64,000 bases of DNA from Cenococcum geophilum 1.58 (GCA_001692895.1 KV748178.1:434001-498000), one strand, 5' to 3'; counted from the first letter of the stretch, positions 1 through 11,720 are shown. Notes: a model not told the origin generated them from the letters alone. Translations and numbers: made by a program.

Positions 1-2583
1 GTGCTTTTTGAAGATGCCAGATAAGCTAAAAGATAATAACTATACTAGGCTACGTCGTGGCCTCTATAGAAACGTCACTATCTAGGTAGGGCCGGGATAT
101 GCAAATTAGTTAGTTGGTAATAAGAAAATAGTTAAAAGCTAATATATTTCCGTCCCCCCCTAGAAGTATCGACCTAAATCCCTTCTTATGTATATATAGA
201 GGCCCTAGAGCTATATTTAATAAATAAATTCTCATTCCTAATTGTTTGTTTAACAAGAGATAACCATACTAACAATTAGGTAGGTAATAAGAGGTTGTAT
301 AACTGTATATAAACTTACTTCTAGTAGTAGCGGGTATATAACGGGTGGGCTTTATCTCTATATATCGCGTTACTTTTTAGATAGGCTTACATTTTGAGCT
401 TTATTTAAATTCTAGGGGGCCACCCTTTTATAAGAATATTAAATTATTTCTCCCTAGCAAGCGCTAGTTAAATAAATTTAAATAAAATTGTACCCTAGCG
501 ACTGATGGACCTAAAGCATTCTAGAAATTATGCAAATTTTATTTCTAAGTCTTCTCCTCGGCGTAATGGCCAAAGGAGATAATAATAATACTTAGTTTAA
601 TGTAGAGTCGTCTCTTATACATCTTAATAAATATATATACTTACTATAGTTATAGGTCACCATGTGTACTAGCTATGACGGGGCTAGAACTTACCGTTTT
701 GACATTTTAGACGCTTATCTCTGTTTAAACCTTAAAGGTAATCCAATGTAAGTTATTCTATGCCAGCGTCTTCTATCACTAATATTCATTTGCTATAGAG
801 GCGGGCCTTTCCTTTTATTCAACCTGGGGAATAATGTACTTTATAATCTTTACTTATAAGTTATTATAATATTATTATGCTATTATCTTACGCATATAGA
901 ATGCTAAATTATATATATTATAATGGAAACCGTAGCTAGTATTAGACAGCCGCTATAAATATAACTATAAATATTAAACCGTCCCCTAGACCCTAGTTAT
1001 TTAGTAGTTTCTGTTATAGACGTTTAGGAGGGGAATCTAACGGGATAGACCCTAACTGTTAGAGCACCTTTTGTTTTAGCGTTTATTAAGTGCTAGAAAC
1101 GTTAGCAGCTCTAATAGCATTTAGAAAAAATAAGTTGGTACTCCTCTACCACTTCCTACTTATCCTAAAGTAAGGATATTGTCAGCAAATCTCTATATAC
1201 TAGTTAGTGTATTTGTGCCGCTAAGTATTACAGCACTAGCAGAACTTAGTAGAACTTTAAGGTTACGTAACTAAAGAACCGCATAAAAGAACCCTACTTC
1301 GACCGGCGCTACTCTTCTTCTCCTTTCCTTTCTCTAGCTTTAGATTCTCGTTTATAGACAATCCAATTATACAGGCTTACACGTCCCTTATACCGTACTC
1401 ATACCTCAATTAACTAAGTCGCTAACACTAAGGTCCCTAGCAGCGCACTAACAATATACATTACTTATACCTAATACTATAGTAGGGTCTGTAACTATGC
1501 CGTATATAGTCTCTTTTCTTCGTAGTTTAATCTATATATAAGTCCTTCCTTTATAACCTAATTGTTTGTTTGACAATATGGCCCTTTCTAAAATAGGGGT
1601 AGCAGCGACTGGACGGGCGCTATCGCCACCGCCGCTATCGTCACCGCTATCACCTCCTGCATCCCGCCTAAATAGTTACTAATTTTCTCCGCCTAGAACA
1701 CGTATCTATAGTCCTCTAGTAGCTATCTTCTTTAATCCGTCATTATATTAGCATCTCTAGGACCACCCTTTAACTTAGTTACTGACTTAGTCTACATTAT
1801 ATATATATAGTCTCTTTTCTTCATAGATCAATCTACACACAAGTCCCCATTTTTTGACCTCATTTTCAGTTCGATATAATTTCTTCCAATATTCCCCCCA
1901 AAGCTATAGAACTCCAAAGAGCGTAATACTATAATACCTTAGTAGTCACCTTAAGGCTAGCAGGGTGTATAGACATAAGTTATTTATTAATAAAAACGAT
2001 ATAATTGCTAGCTTTAAGCATCTATATTAAATATAAACCCAGCTTAGCTATCCTAGCCTTCTATATCTAGGCTATCCTCTTCTTCCTTATACACTATAGG
2101 AGATTTATAGTAACTTTCGGTAGCGGTGCTTTTATACTTAAATACCTCGCTAGCGTTAAGAAGGTTCGGTAAACCGAAGGTAGCTTTGTTATAAAAAGGT
2201 GGCGAAGGGGTCCTAGATCTGATATTACTACTTTCTTCTACCTAAGTAAACCAGTTACGAAATCGTTCTATACGAGGACATATTTAGTGGTTTTTACGAG
2301 GACGGAAAGGTTCCGAACGCGAAGCTTTCCAGATAAATATAAAAAGGCACATTTTAAATAACCGTTTATTTCCTCCTTAGAATGCCTAGTAAAAACTTTA
2401 AGTATATATTAAACACTCATTTTTATGCTCCCCCTAATTTCTTATTGCCTGAAATTTTTTTAACCCCCAGTACTTTAATGAGGCAGCCTGTGTTATAAAG
2501 AGTTTAAAAATATAACTTTACTATATTTTAAAGCTTTTAAGATAAAGAGCTTTAAATATTTACTGTTCTATCTAATTTTAAAA
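1..2583. other. AT-rich, RIP-like DNA without a resolved gene
   Basis: The stretch is dominated by TpA-rich sequence with stops in all frames, as expected for RIP-mutated repeats. It holds scraps of LTR-like sequence (for example near 190-240 and 1340-1427). On the minus strand around 2040-2340 one frame is open apart from three or four amber/ochre codons and reads as a low-complexity, acidic, Ser/Pro-containing segment. I cannot assign it to a family, so no gene is called. Confidence 0.5.
1340..1427 (+). repeat. 3' part of a family-I LTR
   Basis: This matches the 3' half of the LTRs at 16632-16841, 19462-19671 and 54208-54418: a polypyrimidine lead, a tract reading as a short tRNA-like arm, and the terminal GCTAACA. 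The 5' half is too diverged to place the start or a target duplication, so it is called an LTR fragment only. Confidence 0.6.
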
Positions 2584-2588
2584 GTTAT

Positions 2589-2764
2589 TGTTGGTATCAC
2601 CCGGGGGGTACTGCAATTGCAATATAAGGTAACAGGTTCTTTTATTCATTCGTGTCTTCCGCAGAGGATCATAAGGATCGCGGTGCCTAAATAGGGGGCT
2701 GATAAGTCACCGTAAGGATGACTAATCAAGAGACATGACCACGTAACCTCTACTCGTACAGACC
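2589..2764 (-). repeat. Copia-like LTR (left copy)
   Basis: The sequence is almost identical to 5336-5512, differing by a few single-base indels (for example one extra A in the tract after the conserved GACTAATCA). It is the 3' LTR if the element reads on the minus strand. The last one or two bases are uncertain because the two copies differ at the 3' edge. Confidence 0.85.
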
Positions 2765-2859
2765 ACTGGCGACATTTACAAAAAGGAAAGAAGGTAAGAA
2801 AGTACAAAGGAGTAGTATATAGGTCGACAGGTGCTCGGGGTAGTAATCGCGGATGTTTT

Positions 2860-2965
2860 GGGTATTGCGAATATTGCAGACGTTGCGGATATCGTTACGG
2901 ATATTGGCGGATATCGCTACGGATATTGCGGATATCGCTACGGATATTGCGGATATTGCGGTGGA
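2860..2965. repeat. 9/18-bp tandem repeat inside the retroelement
   Basis: About eleven imperfect copies of a 9-bp unit related to TTGCGGATA, arranged largely as 18-bp dimers with TCGCTACGG. The repeat lies in the untranslated 3' portion of the retroelement. It gives a short open frame on the plus strand that looks like a by-product of the periodicity rather than a gene. Confidence 0.8.
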
Positions 2966-3399
2966 AACAGGTAGGCGCGTACAAGGTGTTTACCGGGGGT
3001 ATCAACCGAGGCATTTTGTAGTCCTATCCATCGTCATCAAAATGACAGTCAAAGGAAGTCGATATCGACAGTAAGGTCGGAGAGGGTCCTTTTCGTCACA
3101 AAGGTAAGTGGCGCTCTTGCCCTTATCGTTGCTTACTCCTTATTTTGCCAACGTCATCGCGCCTTGCTGTTACTAGGCAGGCTCTCGTAGTTACCAGGCT
3201 CTATTGACTAACTACGGTGAGGGCACATAGGCAAGAGGGCATCGTTGTTTATAGACGTGACCTTTGCTATATTCTCTAAGCGGGGTGTCAATTGGTATTG
3301 GTCCGTTTGAAGTCATAAATGTGCTTATATACCATAGTCCGTCGTAGAAGAACATTGCCCGGCTTAGTGGTAGTCGGAACTATGCCTTGTCTGAATTCG

Positions 3400-4923
3400 T
3401 TCGTTTCTATTTTATCGATTATCTCGACCTCCAGGTAACTGGTTAGGATCACGCGTCTCTTGAATCCTTCTCTTAATTTTTTAGCGCTTCGTCTAATCTG
3501 TATCTACGGCTAGTGTGCCTAAGCGTTTGACCAACAAGCTCCGCGTTTCTTACGACAACGAAGCCACGTCCTGAGCGTTATTGCTGGTAACGATTATATT
3601 GATGAACTTGGTCAAGACGGTCCGGTCGGTTGGTATGCGACGGTCCAGAAAAGAATAGATCGTCCGTAGGCTGTAAGTACTCGCCATTAGCGGGTTGTCC
3701 TATGGTACCATGATCTCCTCACATAAAGTGACAATTGACGGATCGTAGGCTGTCATGCGAGGCCAGTGAGTGTGGCAGGTGGGTTCGATGCAAAGCTGGC
3801 CTGGCAACAGCCGAGCATCTTAGCCATAGCGACGCATAAGCTTGTTATGTAAGGGAAATCGTCGTTACGGAGGTTAGCTCATAGACCATGCCTGTAGATG
3901 ACCGGAGGGTCGTTGAGCAGTTGCTGTAGACAGTCCGCCGGTAGACTTGCTTTCATTTTTTTCATTATAACTCCTTAAGGAGTATCAGCATAGATCCACT
4001 TGTCAGAATTCCACGCTTTAGTATGTGCGGTACCTGTCAAAATGGTTACGTACGTGCCATTAAAGATGCTGTCAAGAAGGTGGTGTAGGTTGCCTCGTTC
4101 TCGTAGTAGATAGTCCATAAGAGCAATACCACGTGACATCGATCGGAAGCCTTTAATCTTAGCCTGCTTGCGTATACCTAACTCTGTCACAAAGGTCGTG
4201 AAGATCGTAAGCTTGCGGTCTGATAGTCTGTCATCACTCTCCGCTGTATTGCATTACACTTCCTCCGTGTAACATCTTGCTAGGGTGCTAAGTCCTGCCG
4301 TTAGTTGACGTGCGGTTTGTGACTTTTGTAGGAGCCGTGAAGTTTGTAGGGGGAGTCGTGAGCGTTCGTAAGAGGGAACCGGAGACGTTCGTAGGGGAAA
4401 GCCGTGACGTCCGTTAGGCGAGGGAGCCTCGGCCCGTAGGGACGCGATGGTCATTTGAGACACCTGGGGTTGGGGCAGATAACGTTAAGGGGGTTGATGA
4501 ACGTATATTTACAGACGACGGTTAATAAATTACGAATTGAAGGATCCCTTCGTTGTCGATGTACTAGTTGAATTCTGCATCTGACGCATGTCCGTAACGG
4601 TCGTCATGCGTGAGCGACGTCGTACAGTGCCTTGTGGTACTGTACTTGATTTTCTTGTCAAAGACCCATACCCCATTGCGTCGGAGTAGTTGTTTGAGTC
4701 CGCTTAAGTGTAAGCTCTGTTGCGTCTTTAAATGTCCTGTACCGTCAAAATTACCAAACAGTCCTCTTGGTATATTGATTCCCATAGGCTTTTGTCCCTT
4801 AAAGTTGTACTCAGTATACTCATTGATTTTGAACTTAATATAGCTGGTAATATCTTCTGCGGTGGTCTCATTAGTTAAGGTAATTCCGTTGCCCCAGTTT
4901 GGACGTTGGGTTCCTGTGTCAGA
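3400..4923 (-). pseudogene. Copia-type gag relic
   Basis: Reading on the minus strand from an ATG near 4923, the first 120 codons are open and begin MSDTGTQRPNWGNG, with a later stretch LFGNFDGTGHLKTQQ. I recognise this as the N terminus of a gag family found in many ascomycete copia elements. Further downstream, pieces of the same protein appear in different frames (around 4460-4255, 4190-3975, and 3970-3560, the last including DCLQQLLNDP), so several frameshifts separate them. The zinc-knuckle, protease, integrase and RT regions typical of a full element are not visible. This is inferred from family resemblance; a profile search would be decisive. Confidence 0.7.
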
Positions 4924-5034
4924 CATAATTGACTTGGCGTAGATCGTGGTGTAGGTCGTAGTGTAGGTAGGGGTGCTGCTAACGCTGCTAGGTGTACTGG
5001 CGCTCAGTAAAGAGGTCGTACTGGGTGTTGATTT

Positions 5035-5300
5035 TGCGTGGTGGACGCGAACCGAACGAAGGCCTTGGTAGGAGTCGGTTCTTCTTAGCAAACGCGACGT
5101 GATCGACGGGCCTTGGTAGGAGCGATCGCGTGTTGTCTCTCGAGTGGTTTGTTTTGCGTGGTGGACGCGAACCGAACGAAGCCTGGTAGGAGTCGGTTCT
5201 TTTGAGTTCCCAGAGCCTAATCCGGAAGGGTTCTCCCTTAGCAAACGCGACACGATCGACGGGCCTTGGTAGGAGCGATCGCGTGTTGTCTCTCTTCGTA
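5035..5300. repeat. Leader direct repeat of the retroelement
   Basis: A unit of about 115 bp is duplicated (about 5036-5150 and 5151-5297); the second copy carries an extra segment of about 34 bp. Each contains the shared pieces GCGTGGTGGACGCG and GGCCTTGGTAGGAGC. It sits between the presumed 5' LTR and the gag start, that is, in the untranslated leader. The reading frames through it are probably not translated. Confidence 0.75.
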
Positions 5301-5335
5301 ATAACACCTAGCTGATCTGTGATATCACTGATCAG

Positions 5336-5512
5336 TGTTGGTATCACCCCGGGGGGTACTGCAATTGCAATATAAGGTTAACAGGTTCTTTTATTCATTC
5401 GTGTCTTCCGCAGAGGATCATAAGGATCGCGGTGCCTAAATAGGGGGCTGATAAGTCACCGTAAGGATGACTAATCAGAGACATGACCACGTAACCTCTA
5501 CTCGTACAGACA
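5336..5512 (-). repeat. Copia-like LTR (right copy)
   Basis: Partner of 2589-2764. It begins TGTTGGTATCACC and ends in CA directly before the GTTAT duplication. Just inside it is an imperfect 24-bp palindrome centred on GTGATATCAC (about 5312-5335), which may belong to the primer-binding region. Confidence 0.85.
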
Positions 5513-5517
5513 GTTAT

Positions 5518-6950
5518 CTTTACTAAAGGAGGCTCGTGGGTAAGCTAATAAGTCTAATCTTAATTATGTAGCTAACTTGATGACCTTATTAGGTAGATAA
5601 TATTTAGAAAATAACTTCACAAGGCTAAGGTATAGGAGATCTAGGATATATACGTAACTATAGTAATATTTTCACTCCATCTTATAATAAGCGTCTAATT
5701 TTATAGCTCGCTGCTACGCAATCCACACTATACATAGCATAAACGATTCCAAACCCTTCTGCGGGCCACTTTAACAATATTACTACTAAGCCGTAGGCTT
5801 TCCTAGACTTTTAGCTAGTCCGGGCTCTCCTATTTTTACTTAGTACTTAGAGAACAGAGCCGTACTAGCACTACTAAACATTATAGGAAACACGTTCTGG
5901 TTTAGGACACAGAGACCTAATATTACTATTTATAACTCTACCTCATTAGAGGAGATTTTATCTTAGAGAGAAGCCCTAAAAAGAGGGAGATATAAGGCCA
6001 TTCTAGCTTCCTATTATTAGATACTAATATAGCAAAAGTCCTAGGCAGTAGCCTATTTAATAATAGAATGTGCGGCTTTGGTAACAATACCATGCCTTAT
6101 TATAGTACATTTACTATCCCCCCTAATACTACTATTAGCTACCCCTATACCATATATTGGCTTTAGAACTTTTTAAGCAAGCTTGGAAAAAATACTACAT
6201 ATATAGAGGTAAGATTTCGGTAAGCAACTAGTTTTATAGCTAATTTGGAGTAGTTCTATACATCTTACATAGATATTAATATTGTAGCGAATTAGATAGC
6301 TATACGTTTTTCACCTTAATAAAAAGGCTAAGGCAAGGCAAATATAGTTAGCCCCGTAACTTAAAGCGAGTAAGTTAATTAAGGGATAACAAAACTCTCT
6401 AGCTTTAGATCTTTGTTAATAGACAATCCAATTGTATAGGCTTGCATACATCCTTCTTACTATACTTATACCTCAATTGACTAAGTCACTAACATCGTAG
6501 GTCTAAAAAAGAGGGCTAAAATTCTAAATAGGATTGCCTCTACTTCCTTAATCTGTAGGCATTCTATAAAGTAGTTCTAGAGTCCAAAAACAGTTAGAAT
6601 AAAGAAAAGTAGAATAAATTTAAACATAATTTAAGGAGTCGTAGAAGATAGTACAGTTGGTAGGGTGTGATGGTGCTAGAGCGCGTCACCTGCTACTTTG
6701 CCCTTTTCTAGGCAATTTGCCGTTTTCTAGGCAATCTGTTAAATCCTACTATATTCTGCCAAGTTGCTATTAGCTCGCTTACTACTAGCGCCTTAACAAC
6801 CCTTTATATCTTATCAGTCTCTACCAGTCTTTTTCTTCTCCTTAGCTTAGTATTTTTGTATAGTAGCAATCTACAAGCTTTGGTTTAGAAGCATTTATAC
6901 AAGCCCGTTATATAGGGAAGCTAGCTAAGTAACTTAGTGCCCACCTTATA
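5518..6950. other. AT-rich DNA with an LTR fragment
   Basis: No frame could be read as a known protein. A family-I LTR 3' fragment lies at about 6395-6494, ending in CTAACA, with the same order of conserved blocks as the LTR at 54208-54418. The rest is TpA-rich and looks like heavily RIP-mutated repeat DNA. Confidence 0.5.
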
Positions 6951-6953
6951 TAT

Positions 6954-7115
6954 TTGGTAAAGCGTTAGATCTAAAACACACGTATTTAATAGCGCTAATA
7001 GTAAGCTTTTGTAAATACTGTAACGCTTTATACCCTTATAAAGCGTTATAGTACTTATAAAAGCTTACTACTAGCGCTATTAAATACGTGTGTTTTAGAT
7101 CTAACGCTTTACCAA
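6954..7115. mobile_element. Fold-back MITE, 162 bp
   Basis: Two arms of about 76 bp form a near-perfect inverted repeat, starting TTGGTAAAGCGTTAGATC and ending with its complement, with only a few mismatches (C/T or A/G types) and a loop of about 6 bp. Such a structure fits a non-autonomous fold-back element. No clear target duplication could be set. Confidence 0.85.
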
Positions 7116-7175
7116 CTATCTATAAATATTATTGCTAAAAAGGCAGCCTAAAAACGACCTAGCCGAAATTTACTA

Positions 7176-7207
7176 TCCCTTAACCCGCCAACATCTAGGT
7201 TAAGGGA
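7176..7207. repeat. Tiny hairpin related to the TCCCTTAA MITE family
   Basis: A 32-bp hairpin with arms TCCCTTAACC and GGTTAAGGGA, flanked on both sides by TA. The ends and the TA target match the MITEs at 35716-35821 and 53852-53990, so it is probably an internally deleted copy. Confidence 0.6.
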
Positions 7208-7329
7208 TAGTTGTGTAAAGTTGTCCTCCCCCCTTTTAATAATCCCCTTATTTTGCTAAACGCCCTTATATATAATAGCCTCTAAAACATAGGGATTTCT
7301 TCTAATATTAGGAGCGTGGGAACCGCTAA

Positions 7330-8236
7330 CCTATATTATACTTTGGTGCTGTCCTAGTCCCATCGTTATAGAGGATACTCTTTAAAGCTACTACTATTCT
7401 CTCGAATCTCGGATAGGCTATAGACTTATACTAGGCGGAACACGTCATTATAGTTATTATCCAGAAGAAACAAAATGGCCATTTCCAATTACTCGTGCCC
7501 TTAGGGAGATGGAAAATCATTTATTCAAATCTCTAGATCTTAGCGCCGGGGCTACTATGCTAGATATGGGTTGTAGAGTAGGATACGTTACAATACGTAT
7601 AGCAACAAAAGGGTTACGCGTTTTTGGGATTAATGTTATTAATCATCACCTTATTAAGGCGAGTAAGAACATTAAGGTAGTAAACCTTAAACAGCAAATA
7701 TCTACCCAAAAAATGGACTACTACTCTCTAGATAGGCTTCATAACAATTTAATTAATGGAGTTTATACTATGGAGATACTTATATATGTAATAGATCCTA
7801 AGCAAGCTTTATAAGAGTTTTACTAAGTACTTAAGCCAGGTAGGTCTATTGCGCTATATAAATATAATTATATTAATTTCGATAATACACCTAAATATTT
7901 CGTGGATGCTATAGATAAGATTAATACCTTTGTATCTATGCCAGCAAATAAGGAATTTAAGCGAGGAGTTTTACTGTAATGGTTAGAGAATATAGGTTTT
8001 TAAAATATAAACATATAAGACTTGTTACACAATATTAAACTAATATTCCGTTTATTCTTTACTATTGCCTACCTACCCTTTCTAATTATTCGTTTTTTAG
8101 GCCTTAAGAAGTCGTTTATTAACACTATTTCGGGTATAAAAGGTTATAGGGGGAGAAGGTTTTAGAGGTATATTGTTATAACCTATACGAAGCCTAATAA
8201 TTCTCCTTAAGGCGAATTCTGCTCTTTTAGCGATTA
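7330..8236 (+). pseudogene. SAM-dependent methyltransferase relic (sterol methyltransferase-like)
   Basis: One plus-strand frame runs through the segment. The part 7509-7814 is open and includes the glycine-rich SAM-binding motif LDMGCRVGY (the usual G-x-G is altered to G-C-R-V-G), then the later motif LKPGRSIALYKY after in-frame ochre codons. Upstream in the same frame is ESRIGYRLILGGTRHY and PEETKWPFPIT, and downstream a hydrophobic stretch before KPN near 8200. This order matches fungal ERG6/UbiE-like class I methyltransferases of about 300 residues. Internal stops (for example two TAA after residue 100 of the open part) are all derivable from CAA/CAG. The gene stands alone among repeats. 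Function is inferred from family resemblance; the substrate is unknown. Confidence 0.75.
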
Positions 8237-8409
8237 GCGTAAATAAAATTGTCTCAGCAAGTCTAACGCTAGGGTATTGGGTATCGTCCAAACAACACTT
8301 TAAATTGAAAGAAATCGCAAAACTATCCGCATTGACATATATATAGTCTCCTATTAAACGGACTTATATTTAGATTAATCTATAAAGAAACAGAGACTAT
8401 ATATATATA

Positions 8410-8680
8410 ATATACAGGGTGGCTAATTAATTAACTCAAGGGCGCCGATTGATTGAGTTAAAGGCTCACTTAGCGAAGGCTTTAGTTAATTAAGTTAAGT
8501 TAAAGTTAATTAAGTTGGTGGACACTAATATCAACCTTAGAAATAGGCTATAGAGCCCCAGAACCCTAAAATAGCTGAGTACTAGGGTATTCAACCACAT
8601 TTTAATCAACTTAACTTAACTCGGCTTTTTAAGTTAATTAATTACTAATATCTACAAACTCTTGGTTAATTAAGTTAGTA
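8410..8680. repeat. TTAATTAA-rich inverted repeat
   Basis: Left arm about 8482-8514 and right arm about 8600-8645 are built of TTAATTAAGTTAA-like blocks in opposite orientation, around a less AT-rich centre. It could be a degenerate MITE; the limits are approximate and no target duplication is clear. Confidence 0.4.
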
Positions 8681-8808
8681 GTAGGTAACTAAGACAGGTA
8701 ATAGGCGGCAACTAAGACAACTAGTCTTAGGTCAATATCTCCGTTTCTTTATAGATTAATCTTTATACGAGTTTCCCTTACCTAAACTTCTAGTTCGACA
8801 CGTCGGCC

Positions 8809-9290
8809 TTACGAATAATCTCTTCTAATCTCTTCCACTATATTATCTATGTGTTCTTCTAACGACTCAAAAATATATACACTTCTTAAGTCCGGAAAAA
8901 GGCTGCTATATCCTTTAGCTAAATCCAGAAGGTTAAAGAGGGTATGCTCGTTATAACTATTAATCCTAAGTAAAATTGGATCCAGTCTAAGTGGATCACT
9001 GTCCTTAATCACCACTCTATATCCTAAGAAGAGCCGTTAAATCAATTTCAAGCGTTGTAAGCTTCTTAAAAGCGTACAAATCACTTAAAGAGCATTTTAG
9101 GTCAGACCTATATATCCTACCCTAGAAACCAGGATTATATATTAGTTCTATTTCTGTAAGTTCTATAGGATTAATATAGCGTATTTTAAATTGTCTTAAG
9201 TCTTTCCAATTATTAGGTCGAGATACTTAATATATACCGCAAGATCCGGCCGTTCGGTAATGGTCTATATAAAGGAATATATAATAGAAA
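8809..9290 (-). pseudogene. Possible F-box/LRR-type protein fragment
   Basis: On the minus strand two adjoining open stretches read KKLTTLEIDLTALLRI and then DPILLRINSYNEHTLFNLLD and PDLRSVYIFESL, separated by stops and a frameshift near 9015. The Leu-spaced pattern ending in a statement-like LRSVYIFES resembles C-terminal parts of fungal F-box/LRR proteins. No F-box is visible. This is a weak call based on pattern only. Confidence 0.35.
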
Positions 9291-9299
9291 GAGAATAGC

Positions 9300-10520
9300 T
9301 ATTAATAAATTTCCTATACAGAAATGGCTGGGACAGTTTATGGAAAAATTTTAAAACTAGGGAGATGCTGTAGAATGTTAATATATCTTGTACATATGCC
9401 AGGATAAAGAAGTATTAAACTAGATCGGATTTCCTTACCACTATCTTAATACTGGCTTTAAATCTAAAACCCTATGTTTTAATACCCTGCTCCTTACCTC
9501 GTATGTTTTATTAAATGTCTTATTAAATGTCTAAATACCTGTTTCTATTACCAAATGACGACGTAGTCGTCATTCTATTTATAACCTATTTGTCACCTAT
9601 TTAGTGTATATATAGAGGCTCTAGAGCCCTCTTTAATAGACAGAGTTCTTATACCTTATTATCCGGTCGACAAGAAGTTCCGTTGCTAAATCTTGTAGAT
9701 TAGCTATAATATTTTTCTAAAAGGAAACCAAAAGGAATTATTAATTAACTCCACGGAATCTTCCTTCCTTTACCATTTTATACACTACTTTTGCTCTTTT
9801 TTAACCGCTTTTGAGCCTGTGCTTACGGTCTGAGTTTAGTTGCCGTAAAGGGCTAACATTATAAGCCCAGAGTTTAAGACGATCGTATTAATTAGAAAAT
9901 TCGGCGCGGAGGTCATCTACTTTATTTCCGCTGTCGTTTTATATAAGGTTATAAAGGCCTTTAGTACAAGCATGGAACGTTTCTTTAAGAGTTGTCAATT
10001 GTGAAATAAAGAACTTGTGTAAAGATTAATCTACGGAGAAAATGACGCTATATATATACGTAAATAAGTAATAGGCACCCCTAATCTAACCTTAATATAG
10101 TAGTAATCGGCACTAGGTTAACAAGAGTGCTGCCTTAAATCGATATAATCTACGCCTGGCTCCTTAGTAGATATAGTAGAGTACAACAGCAAGGCAGAAA
10201 AGGTAGACGGCACACTAGTATTTTTTATTAGGGGATCGATTCTAGAAATGGGGGGAGCCTAAAAATAATGAAAATCCTTTTTAGCGTAAATTAACTTAGG
10301 GCTAACTATTATAAAACTGCCGTCCCCCTTCTTTAATAGCCCCCTCCCTTTACTGGACCCTTCTTTTATTTACTTCCTATACTTTTATTATATGCTTTTA
10401 GTTTATTTATATATAATTTATACCTTAGTAATAGATATCTAAATATTAAGACTGAAATATCTACCTTTAAAAGCTATACCTTTTAAGACGGAAAAGCTTA
10501 AAACGGAAAAGCTTAAAACG
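9300..10520. other. AT-rich DNA, no gene seen
   Basis: Scattered LTR-like scraps occur here (a block near 9600-9660 resembles the sequence near 185-235), and a short palindrome is at about 9556. No coding frame was recognised. Confidence 0.45.
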
Positions 10521-10523
10521 CAA

Positions 10524-11720
10524 AATAATCTAGTAGACCGCTTCACCAATGGAGGGCTAACAAGAAGGGAGCGCCTAGATATATTCTAGAAAGTTATAGA
10601 TAAAGATCGCGCCGGGATACTTTAACACAAGAGAGCTTTTAATAAATTCATTGACGCTTCTATACTAGAACTAGGGCACGCTGGTTATGTAATAAATCTA
10701 GCAGGGACTATTAATAACTATGCTTTACTTTAGTTACTTTTAGGATTAAGTAACCGAACTTAAGTTTTGCAAGAAACAACAGACAAGAGTAAGACGATAA
10801 TTTTTAAAAGTGTAGAGACGTATAATGCAACCAATAGCATTCCCGAAAAGACGATATCGTCTAGTGGTAAGTATTCTAGCGGTTTGCTATCTTCCGCCCA
10901 AATATATAGCCACTGCGGTTTAAAATACGACAAGCTAGGACATATAATTTACGGAGCTGGTTGCGGTAAATATACCTAGTGCCTGGAGTGTAAAGATAAA
11001 GATTATAAGGAATGCCCTGAGGAAGACGAAGATAAGAACGTTTAGTAGAAGCTAGAGCCTAGTTATGAGATGGAATCTGGTAATAATAAAGTCGGTAATA
11101 AAGTGGCATCTGGTGATGAATTAGATAATGAAGTGGTATCTAGTAATAAAGTGGGTGATAAAGTGGGTGATATAGGTAATAAAGTGGGTGATATTGGTGA
11201 TGAAGTGGATAATGTTGGTGATGAAGTGGATAATAAAGTGGGTGATGTTGGTGATGAAGTGGATGATGTTGGTGATGAAGTGGATGATGTTGGTGATAAA
11301 GTGGGTGATGTTGGTGATAAAGACAATGAAGTGGGATCTAGTAATAAAGATAAAGAGGATAGTAAAAAGGTAGATGGCGAAGACAAGCCCGAAGAGATAA
11401 GTATTGATAAAGAAACGACGAACCTCTTAAATATTAAGCCTAAACCTCCTAAGGCCAGGTTCTGGATTAAGGACGCGATAAAAGCCAAGTTTGGACCTAA
11501 TACAGAATATACCGCGAGTATTATTGTAGAAGCCGAAAATAGTAGTATTAAGAAGATTATTATAGCAAAAAATGTAAATAGTAACTGGAATTGGTATAAC
11601 AAGACTAGATTACTTAAGAAGCTTAAAATGGAAAGGTTAAAAGGAGGAAATCCAGTTGAAGCGCTTACTGAATTACTTAAGAAGATAAACTTAGGAAAAG
11701 GTGGGAAACTGAAGAATTAG
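10524..11720 (+). pseudogene. Unrecognised gene relic with a Val-Gly-Asp repeat tail
   Basis: One frame runs for 399 codons to a TAG at 11718-11720. The first part carries seven in-frame TAG/TAA codons; the last 217 codons (from 11070) are fully open. Before the open part is a Cys-rich patch (GLKYDKLGHIIYGAGCGKYT followed after a stop by CLECKDKDYKECP) that might be a zinc-binding or knuckle-like motif. From 11070 the protein becomes an acidic repeat of VGDEVDD/VGDKVGD type, then a Lys-rich tail. It could be a gag-like protein or a host gene. I do not recognise the family. Confidence 0.45.
11100..11330 (+). repeat. Coding tandem repeat (GTGATGAAGTGGAT type)
   Basis: A short-period repeat of 18 to 21 bp units (GGTGATGAAGTGGATGATGT and variants) encodes alternating Val, Gly, Asp, Glu and Asn. 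Length changes are multiples of three here, so the frame is kept, unlike the non-coding minisatellites of this window. Confidence 0.75.

Larger units (their letters stand above)
2589..5512 (-). mobile_element. Copia-like LTR retroelement, gag-only, with target duplication
   Basis: Two direct repeats of about 176 bp (2589-2764 and 5336-5512) begin TGTTGGTATCACC and end in CA. They are flanked by a perfect 5-bp duplication GTTAT (2584-2588 and 5513-5517), which fixes the element at about 2.9 kb. Autonomous copia elements are usually near 5 kb, so the pol region is missing. The interior carries a gag-like relic on the minus strand, so the 5' LTR is taken to be 5336-5512. The polarity is not fully clean: no polypurine tract precedes the 2764 LTR on the minus strand, while the plus strand has a PBS-like TGGCGACA right after it. 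RIP is milder here than in the neighbours. Confidence 0.85.

Noticed and set aside
3770-3800. tRNA-like GGGTTCGATGC block
   Set aside because: No matching A box, acceptor stem or cloverleaf can be formed around it.
11063-11602. Minus-strand Ser/Thr/Pro/Leu-rich frame opposite the Val-Gly-Asp repeat
   Set aside because: It mirrors the coding repeat on the other strand and lacks an independent start context or family resemblance.
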